A stretch of 64,000 bases of DNA from contig CP154957.1 of assembly GCA_039621445.1 (NCBI GenBank), positions 16,376,595-16,440,594 of the forward strand. The letters run 5' to 3'. Under the pieces are notes generated by a model. That model was not told the origin of the DNA. It was given only the letters and a program-made list of their open reading frames with translations, and made no database searches. The DNA is from Euglena gracilis (taxonomy: Eukaryota; Euglenida; Euglenophyceae; Euglenales). Within the stretch, counting starts at the first letter, position 1, and each line of letters begins with the position of its first letter. Both the position numbers and the translations under genes were made by a program. Positions 1 to 12,374 of the stretch are shown here, in pieces.

Positions 1-170
1 CGAAAAAAGTGAAGGGCCTAGCGAAAAAAGTTAAGGGCCTAGCGATAAAAGTACAGGGCCCAGCGATAAAAGTACAGGGCCCAGCGATGAAAGTGCAGAG
101 CCTAGTGTTAAAAGTGCAGGGCCCAGCGTTAAAAGTGCAGGGCCCATTCACAAAGAGTTCAGGGCCCAAG
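1..170. repeat. 21-bp minisatellite, about 7-8 copies
   Basis: The unit is roughly GGGCCCAGCGATAAAAGTACA, repeated with point changes. Because 21 is a multiple of three, one plus-strand frame stays open and reads as a 7-residue repeat (KVQGPAI-like). Nothing beyond the repeat supports a gene, so it is listed as DNA repeat only. It may continue to the left of the window. Confidence 0.85.
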
Positions 171-835
171 TGGGAATTTTTTTTGCTTTTTTTTGCGCCT
201 TGTGTGGCATTCGCCTTTCAACTCAGAAATGGACATAGGTATTTGCGGATGTGGGTTGCTTGCAACTGAGGCTATTGCCGTTTCATATTGCTGATTGTAA
301 TGCACACCTGCGTGAGGAGTGTTATTTCTGAACTTGAAGAGCAGAGGGCAAGGGCACAAGACATGGAAAATGCGGAGCAGCTGTGGGGATGTGAACAAGC
401 ATGCTTTCAGTTGAGCTGAGGGCACCACAGAATGATCTGGAGTATTGCAGACTCTGACAGCAAACCACATGATACGCCCTCAAAGTGCCTTTAAATGCCT
501 TGAGAATTCGGACTGGCAGAATTTTCTCACCGCGCAAAAAGGCTGAAGGCAAAAAGATGATAATTTTGTTGCTTTTGGCCGATTTTTCAAAAAAATGTGT
601 GTTTTCCCAGCACAAAGCGCCGGAAATTCTTTTTGCATAGGGTGGGTTCGACCCCCCCCCAGGAGGGTCCAGCCCCCCCCCTCCCGTTCGTTTAATACCC
701 CAGGGGTGAAAAACATGGGCCTGGTGCTTTTCCACAATCGTCCACGTGACTGCGGCACGCACCACCGCTTGTTTGTTGTTCGCAGCCGGCCAACTCCCCG
801 CCCCGCTAACCTACCTCCCCCCTCCGTGGCCCGCC

Positions 836-3800
836 ATGTCCGGCGGGGCTCCGCCATTCGAGCGGGTGGTGGTGAAGCTCGAGGGCGGCCCGCAGGCGAC
901 AGGTGAGTGCCCCCCCCCCGTTCCCCCATCCATCCAGTCATTATTAAAAGGGTGCCCAATTAAGGTCAGGTCGGTGGGGGCGGGGGGCAGGTTGGATGCT
1001 CAGGATTCGAGGTCGCAGCCTGAGCCTCTGATTGCTTCCCCCAACAGCTGCTCCCCTCGAAAGAGATCGAGGGCTCGAGCAATCGTCGAATGCGAGCCAG
1101 ATGTATGCACCAAGGGTTCCAAGTGAGCGTTGATTTTGTACAGGGGGAAGGGTGGGGGGATTTGGCCCCGGGGGAGAGTTCTGGATCCCCGCTGAGCCGG
1201 GGGAGGGGGTTCCAGGGACCCCCTGGAGCCAAAAAAAATCAGTTCTCCGTGCTTTGTGCCAGAAAAGAACCTTTTTGCATGTTTTTCTGTCATTTTTTGG
1301 AAGAAAACATCTGAGAAGAAGGTTTTGGGTGATTTTTTGTTGCCCCCCCCCCCCGAAAAGAATTTCCGGCGCTTCGCACTGGGTTGGGGGTTCGTCCCCC
1401 CCCCTCCCCCCTCAATCACCCGAATGCCCTGCAGGAAGCTGTACGAAAGAGCCACCGCAGACCCCTCTCCCCTCAGGCGGGTCGGACCAGCGGCGGCGCT
1501 TCTTCCCCAAGGCGGTGAAGCGGCCCGAGGGGCTGCCGGCCCACCCCCCGGCGGCCGCCTCCTCATCTGCAACAGGCCACCCCCTCTGGGTCCAGTGGGC
1601 CACCGTATGTTGCCAGTTTTACTCTCCAAGCAAATTGCACAGGCGTCACATCGGAGAACGGCGGCATGCAACATGAGGTGGCACTGTCGGCTAACCCTCA
1701 CTGCCATGCCCCTGCCTGCTGCCTGATGACCACCTCCATGGACATGGACAAAGTGGTATTTTCCGAGGTTCTTTTGCATTCTGCAGGAATAACACCCGAC
1801 GATACCACTCGCTGTTCAATGCACACATGGGGGGTATTTTTGGTTGCCAGGCTCGGATAGGGAAGAAAGCTTCCGGGACCTCGTCAAAAAAAACGAGAAA
1901 GAAACAAAAGAGAGAAGAGAGGGAAACCAATGCCACGCCGAAATTACCCAAATGCCTCTGCCAGGACGCTGTGCACAGCACCCCCAGCCCGACGTGGTCA
2001 GGTTGGAGGCCGTTTGGGGTCGCTGGGGCCAGACGTAAGACCCCATCCCGCTGAGACGGGTGGTTGGGGGTGGAGGGGCGGGGGTCGGCCTGGGCCCAGC
2101 CGCAGAGGGAGGGCCCGGAGCGGAGGGCGGCGGGGCGGACGACGACTTCGTGAAGAACGCCCGGCGGGAGCGGCAGCAGCACGCCCGGGAGTGGAAGCCG
2201 CGGGACCAGCTGGCGTTTGAGGCCTCCGGCGGCACGGGAGGTGTGGCCCAGGGCCGCTCCGGTGCCCCGCGGCCCCGAGCTGCCACGTTTTCCGGTCCAT
2301 AGATCTTTTTACACCTGTTTGGCCCCAGCAAATTTTCCAAGGGTTTTGGGCGGCGGGCGGGTGGGTCGAACCCCCGGGTCGTGCACGTGCGGGCCCCAAG
2401 TAAATATTTCCAAGACATTTCGTGGCTTCCATGCATCGTCCTCCCGGCGTGGCCACTGCCCTTGGACCCCTTCCTCTTTTTGCTGCTGAGCTTGAAAAGT
2501 ACGGTCAGTAATCCCAGCCATAAAATCGCGAATCAAACTGCACTCGCTGTTGGTTTGGATTCCAGCAAAGCAAGGTTTCTCCTGCTCATCCACTGATGCA
2601 CACCCTCCCAAGTGCATCGTGCGCATTGAATCGCAACAGAACAAACACCGCGTGCACCCACATGCTACGCACACCGCGTGGTTGGCGTTCGGCGCAGGGC
2701 TGGCCCCGGTGCTGCAGGGCAGTCGCGCTCCCACCTCCATTGTGCAGTCCAAGGTGTCCGCCCCGTGGGATTCGACGTTGTTGGGACTCGCAGGACCGTC
2801 CCCCAGGCGGCAGGAGAAGACGCAGGCAGGGCATGTTAGAAAATAGGAGGAAAACAGGTGTAAAAAGTGCGAACACCGGGAGTTCTTTTATCCATAGGTT
2901 CATCTGCCTGCATTTGAAGGAAGGAGTCTTCCTCCAGTTGAAGGAATTTTCCACTTCTTTTTATGGCTCTACCAAAATGGCGACAATTCGAAGGTGACTC
3001 TTATTTGAGGCCTGAAAATTCAAATTTCTTTATTGATTGACACGTACTCCTAATTTTTCCCATTAATCTCCGAAATTTATGTTTTTAAGAAGCTTACCAA
3101 AATCCTCTTTTTTTTCCCTTGAGGCCGCCAAGCATTTTTCTTGACCACCAATTTTTCCACTCTTTTCACTCAGTCAATTTTCAGCCTCGATCCCGCTATT
3201 TGATAGTTACCTCTGGCGGCAATATTATTGCGTTATGGACTCACGATGATGTATCTTTTTGTCAGAGGGCAATGCAAAATCGTCCACCCCAACCCCAGCC
3301 GCCACCCCCAGTTGATTTTCTGTGTGCAAGAACCTGTCGGGGATCCTGTCAGTCCCTGGCTATTTCCAAACGGCCAGCGTTTCAAAGTCCTGTCCAAGGC
3401 GATTTTGCTGCCCATGGTCCTGGCCATCATTCCAGCCAACCTGTCAACGTGCAAGAACGTTGAGATGAGGAGATTTTTTTTCTCATCTTTTTTTTTAAGG
3501 TTGGACACAGGGGGGGGGGTCGGATGGACCCTATACCCTGGGGGAGTGGCTACGGTCAGCAGCCGCCCCCTCCCCCCAGGTGGGGCTTGGTGGGAACCTG
3601 CCAAAGACGGGTGTTTTTTTCCCCACCAATTTCACCTTTTTTTATATTTTTGCCGTGTTGCCAATTTTTTTCCCTAAGATTGACGCCCAAAAGTTGCCTG
3701 GAACCCGGGGGGGCATCCTCAAAAAGAAAATCTGTGGTTGTGACCAGGCTGTATTTTAGTCGGGTGCCGACCCCACCCCGGGGGGGGTGCCTGCCTGGGC

Positions 3801-4427
3801 AGGCACTCCAAGGCACTTCAAATCCGACCCCCCCCCGGGGGGGGTAGGGCACACGGCCAAAAGTGCCCTAGCACAACCCCGGCGCCGAAGGTGCCGGGGA
3901 GCCAAAAATGGCCCATTTTCAAAGGAATGTGCCCGGGCACAGGCCGAAATCCGACCCACCCCCCGGGGGGGGGTAGTGCCTGCCTGGGCAGGCACTCACA
4001 GGCACTCCAGACCCCCCCCCCGGGGTTGGTAAAAAAAAAGCCTGGTTGTGACCTCCTGGAACGGATTGTGTTTGCTTTGGTGTTGGTCCCGCCACCGTCA
4101 CAGAGCCTGGAGGAGGAGGAGGCTGCCCCTCCACTGCACGCGCTGCGGGAGCAGACACGCAACTTCCCCACCAGCCTGCCCATTGGCGTCAACCAGGCCG
4201 ACCCCTCTGGCCATTTGGACGAGGTCCCCCCCCCCACTGATTGGCTGTTTCTGGACAGTTCCGTCCCCTCATTTTCCTGGGCGTAGTTGTCTTTTCTTGC
4301 ATGGGAGGTCTGATCATTCTTCTGACTTTCCCCCAAGCTGTCCATTCCTTGCAAGGTGATGCTGCACTTTCGGCATCACCTTGCACTGTGGCAGTTTACC
4401 GATGCATCCTCTCTCAAATTAGTGTAC

Positions 4428-4460
<33 letters not shown>

Positions 4461-6467
4461 CTACCCCCCCCCCATGTCTAGCTGCCTTCCCTTGGCCAGA
4501 TTTTTGGCACCGCACCTGAAAAATTTTGTTCCCCGAATTCGACCAGAAAATGCCATTTTGGGCTCTGGTTTGGGCATTTTTTTTATTTTGGGGGAGATCC
4601 GGACACCTCCCAGTTGGTAGATTGATTTTTTTAAGACCCTTTGTCTAACCGACCAACCCCTGGTCGAAAGACACGTTTTTTGTCAGAAATGTCTGACGAC
4701 CACCCGGTCGGAGGACAGACATTTGCCCATTTCTCTGCATTCTGTCAGCCGCCCCCGGAAAGTGCACGGCGTTGCGTTGCAACGCCCCCTCCGCTGTTCC
4801 CTCAGGAGAAGACCGCGTGCTTTATTGACTCGGGGTCTGAGGAGCTGAAGGAGGACCAGGGCGTCGCTTGAGCCGGACCCCCCCAGCCACTGTCCCCCCC
4901 CCCTCGTGGACGGTTTGTAACTTCTTTTGCAGTCGCCTTGTGACAGCAGTTTGCTTGTCAAGCTTGGGCGGCTTGACAGTTGCAGATTATGTATTTTGGA
5001 TTATGGGGGATTTTGGATACAGTAGGGGTCATCACTCGCCAGTGGTTGATATTTGAATCCAGGGTTCCCCAATTCTCCAAGGCCCCGTCCCATGATGCAC
5101 ACTTTGATTCCTGGGTTTGTTGTCCGGGTATTTCGCGTCACAGAATCAAGTTTAGCATTATTCGTGGTATGCATTCCATGGGGGTGTCATCAGCGTTTTC
5201 CCTGCCAGCCCGAATCCCCAGCTACTGACTTGGAGGGGCACTCCTCGACTGAACTGGTGGGGCCGTTAAGCGACCTAAGCGACCCAGCCTGAGCGGACAC
5301 GTTGTTCCTCATCCAACTTCCGCTGCTGTTGCCGCTTCCCGTGGACCCGAAGGTGAACCGCCAGGAGAACAAGACCACGCTGAACGGCCTGCCCTCTGGC
5401 CAGTCCGGTGCTGCTCATTCTGCTTCTCACACACATTTCTTCCATTTCCGGGAGTCGTTTTTACGCGACAACAGAGGGAAATGAGCGCATGTTTGAAGTG
5501 GGAACAGCCGTTCAAGAAAACTCAGGAATAAATTTGTTTACAGTTGTTTCACAGTTGAAAGATTGGGTGGTTTTGGCATTTTTTTTGCTTAATTTGTGTT
5601 TTTGTTGTTTTTTTTGCGTGCACACGGGCACATGTGTGTGGGGGGGGGATTTGGGTCGGAAATGAAAACTGTGGATCATCACCACGACGGCCTCGTTCCC
5701 GGAATTATTTTTCCAATGGCGAGCAACTGTATCCCCGGCTTTCCAAATCATGTCCGTTTTACCCCCACCTCCCTTCCATGCCCGAGTTATTCATGCATCC
5801 AACAAGGGGTCCAAGTTGGGTAGGATTAGCCAACCCCGCCCCATTTTCGACTCTGTCGTTTCGCTGTGTGTGCATATGCGGGCGGGTGGGCGTGCGTGCT
5901 TGCGTGTGAGCGTGCGCAAGCACGTGTGTTTGCGTGCGCGAGCGTGTGTGTTGTGTTTGTGTGTGCGCGCGTATATGTGTGTGTGCGTATTTACGTGGTT
6001 TTTCCTGGCGATGTTTTGAATTATGGAAAGACGTTTTCAACTCGGCAGGTCTTGTGGTACTGCCCTCATATTCTGTCCCACTGGTGCCCACCCCCTTCCC
6101 CGCCAGGCAAGATGGTGGTGTACAAGTCGGGGAAGATCAAGCTGCAGCTTGGGAACTGCATGATGGACGTCTCCCTGGCGAAGTCTGGCACGTTTGCCCA
6201 GAATCTGATGGCCGTCAACCCGACTGACGACTGCTGCTACTTCCTCGGCGACGTGTCGCACACAGACCATTGCTTAACACCTGTCCCACCCCACCGGGGG
6301 GGGGGTGACTGACTGGCTTGGCCGAAAAAAGTGACTGACTTGTTTTTTTTTGGAGTGGAAAGTGACCCCCCCCCCCTGGGGGTCGCTAAGCAATGGTTTA
6401 GTCACACACCATGGTGGTCAGCCCCTGCCTCACCGATTTACCAAAACCCACAACCACGGAGCAGTAG
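836..6467 (+). CDS. POLR3D: DNA-directed RNA polymerase III subunit RPC4 (POLR3D/C53 family), multi-exon
   Basis: RPC4 is a peripheral subunit of nuclear RNA polymerase III that works with RPC5 in initiation and termination. Recognition rests on the C-terminal exons. 5209-5407 encodes DTLFLIQLPLLLPLP, the QLP motif preceding the core in RPC4. 6107 onward encodes GKMVVYKSGKIKLQLGN, then a DVSLAKSGTFAQ stretch and YFLGD, matching the family's C-terminal domain in order. The proposed start is ATG 836 in a good context (ccgccATG). Exons chain in phase: 836-902 (gtgagt), 1048-1122, 1435-1604 (contains RRRFFPKAVKR). Probable internal exons are 1861-2034, one ending at 2240 (DDDFVKNARRERQQ), 2698-2753, perhaps 3312-3458, 4104-4223 (SLEEEE...) and 4806 to about 4865. 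The end is either the unspliced stop at 6312 or, preferred, intron 6253-6401 followed by SHTMVVSPCLTDLP and stop at 6467. Oddities: an in-frame TGA at 5290-5292 and a foldback element in the last intron. Internal exon borders are uncertain. Confidence 0.75.
3745..4044. mobile_element. 300-bp MITE with 8-bp target duplication, inside an RPC4 intron
   Basis: The element starts CAGGCT and ends AGCCTG. It is flanked on both sides by GTTGTGAC (3737-3744 and 4045-4052), a perfect 8-bp duplication typical of hAT-type insertion. The interior is palindromic: GTGCCTGCCTGGGCAGGCAC-like motifs and CCCCGGGG blocks occur on both sides of a centre with a GGCGCC hairpin. No coding sequence. A matching terminus (ACAGGCTTCTTTTTACC followed by ACCCCGGGGAGGGGG) lies at about 21880, so this is a family. 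Confidence 0.8.
4432..4458. repeat. (GT)n microsatellite
   Basis: Short uninterrupted GT run in an RPC4 intron, followed by a C-run. Confidence 0.9.
5865..5995. repeat. Degenerate GT/GC-rich microsatellite
   Basis: Imperfect GTGTGCGTGC-type run in the RPC4 intron between the QLP exon and the last conserved exon. Open frames across it are low-complexity artefacts. Confidence 0.8.
6267..6396. mobile_element. 130-bp foldback element forming most of the last RPC4 intron
   Basis: Begins CCATTGCTTA and ends with its exact reverse complement TAAGCAATGG. The interior holds CCACCGGGGGGGG and CCCCCCTGGGGG blocks in opposing orientation. It sits inside the putative intron 6253-6401 (GTGTCG...GGTTTAG), leaving only 14 and 5 bases outside. 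Host sequence on the two sides is similar (GTCGCACACA versus GTCACACACC), which could be a degraded target duplication. See the finding on intron birth. Confidence 0.7.
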
Positions 6468-7276
6468 CGACTGACCTTTTTTTTTGAATTCCAGTCACGT
6501 TTTTGTGCCTCTGGCCTAGAGGGCTCTGACCAGGCTGCTCGCTTGTTTAAATACAGTGCGATATTTTCAGGTGAAATTTGTTTTCTCTGCAGACCCTCCC
6601 GGATAGCAACACACACAGGAGGAGCCATTTGTTGGGTGTCATGTCTTCTCAGACAATTTTGAAAACGCCCCCACTGAGGCTGCACCAGAACTGTGGGGTG
6701 CCCTTGATTTGCAGCCTTGTTAACAAGGCCACCCCACAGTCCCACCCAATGTGGGATCACAGTCAAATAGATCAGGTGGTGGTTGCCCCTTAGCATGGAA
6801 AGCCATTGAAGGATTGAGGTCCCGGGGGGTTTGGCGTACACCTGGTGTCCAGTGGGCAGAGTATTTTCTGCTATTCCATGATGAGGACACCTGGACACAA
6901 TTTGTCCACCTGGCTGTTGCCTGGGCTTCCAAATGTCTACTGTCCAGAATTCTGTAACTCAGTCGAAAGAGGTGTGACCGAATTTTTACAGGGCCTTATG
7001 CTTTCCAAAAACGCAAGCAAAAACACTAGAAGAAACAGCCAAAGCTGAGCTTTGGCTATCTTAAAGGACTGCGTGGAAGAAAAAGGAGCAGAAATCAATC
7101 CACAGGGAAAGGATGAGTCAGGGGGGGAAGCTGAGATCAATCTCAGATGGCGACCCCCATACCCCACTCCTGAATAACTGGGGAGGATTTTTTTCCTCAG
7201 CTGGTAAAGAGAATGTGGGCAACAAAGGTGGACCTTAAAAACGCCTCCCCTTACCTGGCACTGTCAGAACCATTCG
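6468..7276. other. Intergenic, no gene seen
   Basis: Follows the RPC4 stop. Several open frames on both strands are short and show no domain. No repeat structure beyond isolated G-runs was recognised. Confidence 0.5.
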
Positions 7277-7649
7277 TCAGAAGGCAACTGGAATAAAAAA
7301 ACTTTTCAAATGGAGGGGCTTGTTTTGGGCTGAACTTACTGGTGCATGAAAGTAATGCGTGTGGTCCAAAAAAAAGCGTTTTTCCCCAACACTCTCAGGA
7401 TGCTCAAAGGCCCTTGGCGACACATCTTCGCTGCGCTCGCGACCACCCGCTAGGAACACGGCTGCTCTCAATTCTGCGAGCTTGGATGCGCCGAAGCCGG
7501 GGCGCGATTTGAGGAGAGCTTTGGCGTAAATGCAGTAAGTGCCGCCTACTGCTCCGTTCAAAAAAAACCAAAAGTTCTCCAAGCTCTTGGACCTCTGCCT
7601 CGTCCCAGGTGAAGATGAGCTCCGCCCAAGATGGTTCGACGAGCGCCAA
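7277..7649 (-). pseudogene. Unrecognised decayed coding fragment
   Basis: Two overlapping minus-strand frames each look protein-like. The upstream one (7649 downward) reads AELIFTWDEAEVQELGELLV. After an A8 run near 7560, another frame takes over and reads VGGTYCIYAKALLKSRPGF and on through SKLAELRAAVFLAGG. The switch at a homopolymer suggests an ancient exon with a one-base indel, or a sequencing error there. No family recognised; no convincing splice sites or start. Confidence 0.3.
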
Positions 7650-7989
7650 CTCCTTTTCTAATTGGGAGGCCAGGCTGCTCTCCAGCTCCGTCTTTTATGG
7701 CAGTTGGCTCGTTCCAAAATATTAATTACTGTGCGGCCCCTGTCTTCTTGGTGCGCCTTGCTGGGCTTTAATGGCTTGCGACGGCTTCAAGGGAAAGGCA
7801 CCAGGCAAGAAAACCAAACGATAGCCCGCAAGAAAAGACGGGTCCCAAAAGGTAAAAAAAAAACAGGTTAAAAGTTTTCAATCCCTCCCTAAAAACATAA
7901 AAATCTTCATTAAAATAGGGAGGAAAAATGACTCGACACCCACCCAAATGCCTTCAGAAACTCCCTTTCGGGGGTCCATTTGTAAAAAA

Positions 7990-8330
7990 AAAATTTTGGG
8001 GCAATAACCTCTTGCTGGGGCTCTTTTGTCGAGGCGCCTGTGCAAGGCAAGGATGGCCAAAGGTAAACGCCGTAAAGAGCCTCCCGAGAGCCCTCCAATG
8101 ACAAAACCCCCTGGTGTGTGCAAGAGGATTTTATTTTCCAAGGATGGCCGAATCGCGCCCTCCCCCAGTAGCCCCTTCGGTGTGCAAAGAAAGGATGGAA
8201 GAGTCGCCCTAATGAACTTAGACGGCCTTCGGCCTCCTGGGGGGGGTCTGCCGCCCCTCGCCCTCCAAGGACAAAATCCCCTTGTGTGTTCAGGACAAGG
8301 ATGACCGAATCGAACACCCCTCCTGGAGAA
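7990..8330 (-). repeat. Diverged copies of the G-rich tandem repeat of 60.1-61.0 kb
   Basis: In reverse orientation the stretch shares the landmarks of the unit at 60.1-62.5 kb: GACGGCCTTCGGCCTCC (8221), then the G-block, ACAAAATCCCCTTGTGTG, then AAGGATG. Several imperfect units can be traced. It is an old relic compared with the near-identical copies at 60-62.5 kb. Confidence 0.6.
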
Positions 8331-9301
8331 AGGGGGTCAGAAAACGATAGAATCCGGCTCGGCTCCACATCCGGCTGGGTCCGGGAAATCCTCTGGCATG
8401 AAAAAACCTTTTTGCGCCGAATTTCAGCTGAGCATTGGCTCGCATGGGGGGGATTGGCAATTTGTGCATAAACACAAATTAATTTAAAAAAATTGGGTGT
8501 ATATATGATTGTTTTGGGGATGGAAAAAAACTTGTGACAGAAAAATTGGGCACTTTGTTTTAAATTGCTTTGTGGGACAGAAAAATTGGGCACTTTGTTT
8601 AAAATGTTCATTTGGGCACCGAACCCAGGAAATGGAGGTCGGTCTGGAAAAAATTGGGTGGTTGTCCTACATAAAAAAAACAAGCTTGGTGGAAAGCTTT
8701 GGGTACCAGAAAGCGTAAAGAACCTGTGGGGAAGAGAGTGAAAAAGACTCCTTGAAATTGTGAGGAATTTCAAATATGACCAATTTTTACACAGCCATAC
8801 TTTTCGAGCCACCTGCTGTCCAAAAAGCGGACGTGCTCTGTCCGGTGTGCGGGGTGTGTTTCCAAAACTCACTGCAAAAGAAGATGGGGCGATCAAGGTC
8901 AGAAAAACTGATTCAACACATGGGGTTCCATCATTTACAGGGTTGAGGGAAGAGATGGGTCGGCCTCTGCGGCTGCAGTGAGGGCGAGAGCAGGGCTGGA
9001 TTGAAGAAAAACATCATCCGCCATCAGAAGAAAAGGCCGGTGGACCGGGCTTTGGGTCTGGCCGAATGTGCACACCCCCTCTGAGTACCCCCCCCCCAAA
9101 GTCAAAAAATGGAACCGCCAGCCCCTTGGGCCAAAACGTTCCAAGGTCAAACCCTGAACAACGCCCTTGCGGCACCGAACGGCCAACTTAGGTCGGAGAG
9201 AGATGATGTTTCACACATCCTTGGGGCATGGGGAAAAGGTGACAACTGGACAGTGGTTTGGACAACGGTCCCCTCTTGTCTGCCATCACACGTCATTTGT
9301 C

Positions 9302-9349
9302 CAACCAAAAGAAAGAAAGAAACAAAGAAGGAAAGAAAGAAAGAAAGCA
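9302..9349. repeat. GAAA-type purine-rich simple repeat
   Basis: AAAGAAAGAAACAAAGAAGG-like run, about 48 bp, just upstream of the giant GT microsatellite. Confidence 0.85.
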
Positions 9350-9465
9350 GCTTCCAGTGAAACTCACAAGCAGGGAACCGGTCGCTGGGTTGCAAAACGA
9401 AATAAAACAAAGGTTAATTGGAACAGCACCAGAAGCAGTGATTAATGATTCGTGCGGCCCTGAAA

Positions 9466-10368
<903 letters not shown>

Positions 10369-10490
10369 GTGCATGTGGGGAACTTCGGTCTCCAAAAAAA
10401 TGTTTGTACAAAACGTCACGTGCTGAATAAAGGCCGTTTCTTTTGCTGTACACTCAACATGTCCACGGCACACCTCCCAAACTTTGCGGA

Positions 10491-12374
10491 TCAGAATCGC
10501 TGCTGTTCTGCTTCGGGGGCCAGCTGCGCGCTGTACTGGCGGAAATCCACCACCCCAGCGGCAGTTCCGGGTGGCTCTGAACGGGCTCCGGCAGATGGCA
10601 CGTAGCCTGAAGGCACACGAAGGAAAGCCACCCCTGCTGCTTCGTCTTCAGGTGTGAGCAAACTCATTGAGAAACTGAAGTCCTGACAGACAAGGGAAGC
10701 AGAAAATTTTCGCAACGTTATCTAGGTTTAATTTTATACATTTTGAATGATCGCAGATAATCCAAAAACACATTCACATTTACACACAACCATCAAATCT
10801 CGATGCTTACAAAATAGCAAAGAAGAAATGGGGACAAAATAAGGTGAAAAAAAATGCGGAAATTAGTGCGCTTCGAGGAAAAGTGGATGTCGCAAGAAAA
10901 ATGTCAGTTTGACAGAAAAACCATCGGATTGCCCATGTACCTCGTTGAAGCCCCTGGGAAGGCAAAAAAAGCTCCTGATTCCTGGTAATTTTGCAACTTG
11001 CAACCCCCCCCCAAGCCAATAACAACCAAATATAACCAATAACAACACCAAATGGAAGCCACCCCTTGCGTTTCCGCCAAAAATCAAAACAACAGTCCCC
11101 CCCCCCTGCATTCGACCGAAATAGGCCAAAGAATGGAGAAAACCTCGCCATATCTAGCTGAAAACAGGTGCACTTCGGAGAAAAAAAATTGACCTGTGGC
11201 ATCCTTGGACCATTGCTCATCCACCCAACACACCAAAAGACAAAATTTCGACTTTTTTTTAATTTTTTTTCTCTGTTCGATCCCGGACCGGCCAATGCCC
11301 CTCTTTGGCCGAGGCAAAACAGGGGAACCCAAATAGAAGCCCCCAAGGTTTTCCGCGATGTGACCGAATTGTAGACGCGTTTAATTTGGGGGGGTGAGAA
11401 AATTAAATTTTTGTGGCCTAAGTTCATGTCCTTGAACTTGTAACATCTGTCTGTTCCATTGGGGTGTAGAGCATTGGAAATTCCCACACACCGCGCGGGG
11501 GGGGGGGGCAGTTGAAATACCTGCCAGGCTGGGACCACTGCGGGCAGCCGCAGGTCGGTATCCGGAAGGACCCCACGTGGTGGACACGTCTGGATGGTGA
11601 GCAGGGATAGATGGGAAGCTTTGAGGGGGGCAAACCCTCCCCTCCGCACACAGAGGGGGGGTCGGACCCCCCCCTCTCCTACCTCGAAACTGAAGGGGCT
11701 AGGGAAAATTTTTGGTTTTATCGACTGGCAAAGGCCTGGCTTTCTCAAAAACCCCTCATTTTTCTTTGAAAATAACAAAAAATGCTCATTTTCCGAGTTT
11801 TTTGAACATTTTTTTTATGCGGAAAACACCAAAACATTAAAAAAAAAGGTGCAATATGCTCAAAAGTGAGGGAAAGGGTTTTATTTTGCTCATTCTCCAG
11901 CACACAGCGCTGGAAGAAAATTTTTTGCTACTTTTTGGAACTGGCCAAGGAGGGGAGGGTGAGGGGTCCAGGTCCGGTCCCCCTCCCCTACCACCGGACC
12001 CCGCCCAGGAGTTGGGGGGGGGGGGTCCGGACCCTCCCCAATCACCTCCCTCGAAAACGAAGGGTTTCCCATCTATCCCTGATGGTGGGATGCGTCCAGA
12101 TAGAAGAGAACGCCGTCGAAATCGAACAGAAGATGAGAAAATTTGAGACAGCGGCCATGTGACGGGCGATGGTGTCGGGGGTCCTTGCGTCTGGGGCAAC
12201 GGGCAACGTCTGGGGCCCCCAAAAATATATGAAAGGCGGAGGGGGGGCCACACCCACAGCCCCGGCACTCTGGGCGGAGGAGGCGACGCTCTGCGAGGGC
12301 TGGGTAGAGGCGTAGCTGCTGCCGGGCATCCAGCTGGAGATGGACCCCACCGGGGGCAGTGCGCTGGACGACAC
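10491..12374 (-). CDS. Candidate 3' exons of the alveolin gene
   Basis: Three exon candidates lie downstream of the repeat exons on the same strand. 12254-12374 follows CCCCGCAG and starts in phase 0 (VSSSALPPVGSISSWMPGSS...QSAGAV), ending in phase 1 before GTGTGG. 11521-11589 starts in phase 1 (VSTTWGPSGYRPAAARSGPS) and ends in phase 1 before GTATTT, so it joins the previous one. A final segment ending at TGA 10491-10493 (VPSGYVPSAGARSEPPGTAA, ...EAEQQRF) has an unclear 5' border between 10630 and 10675. Ser/Pro/Gly/Ala-rich tails are common in alveolins. That these belong to the same gene is inferred from strand, phase and composition. Confidence 0.45.
10867..11520. other. Probable intron or intergenic sequence, no gene seen
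   Basis: Long open frames here are interrupted by C-runs and T-runs and contain no recognisable domain. Confidence 0.4.
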
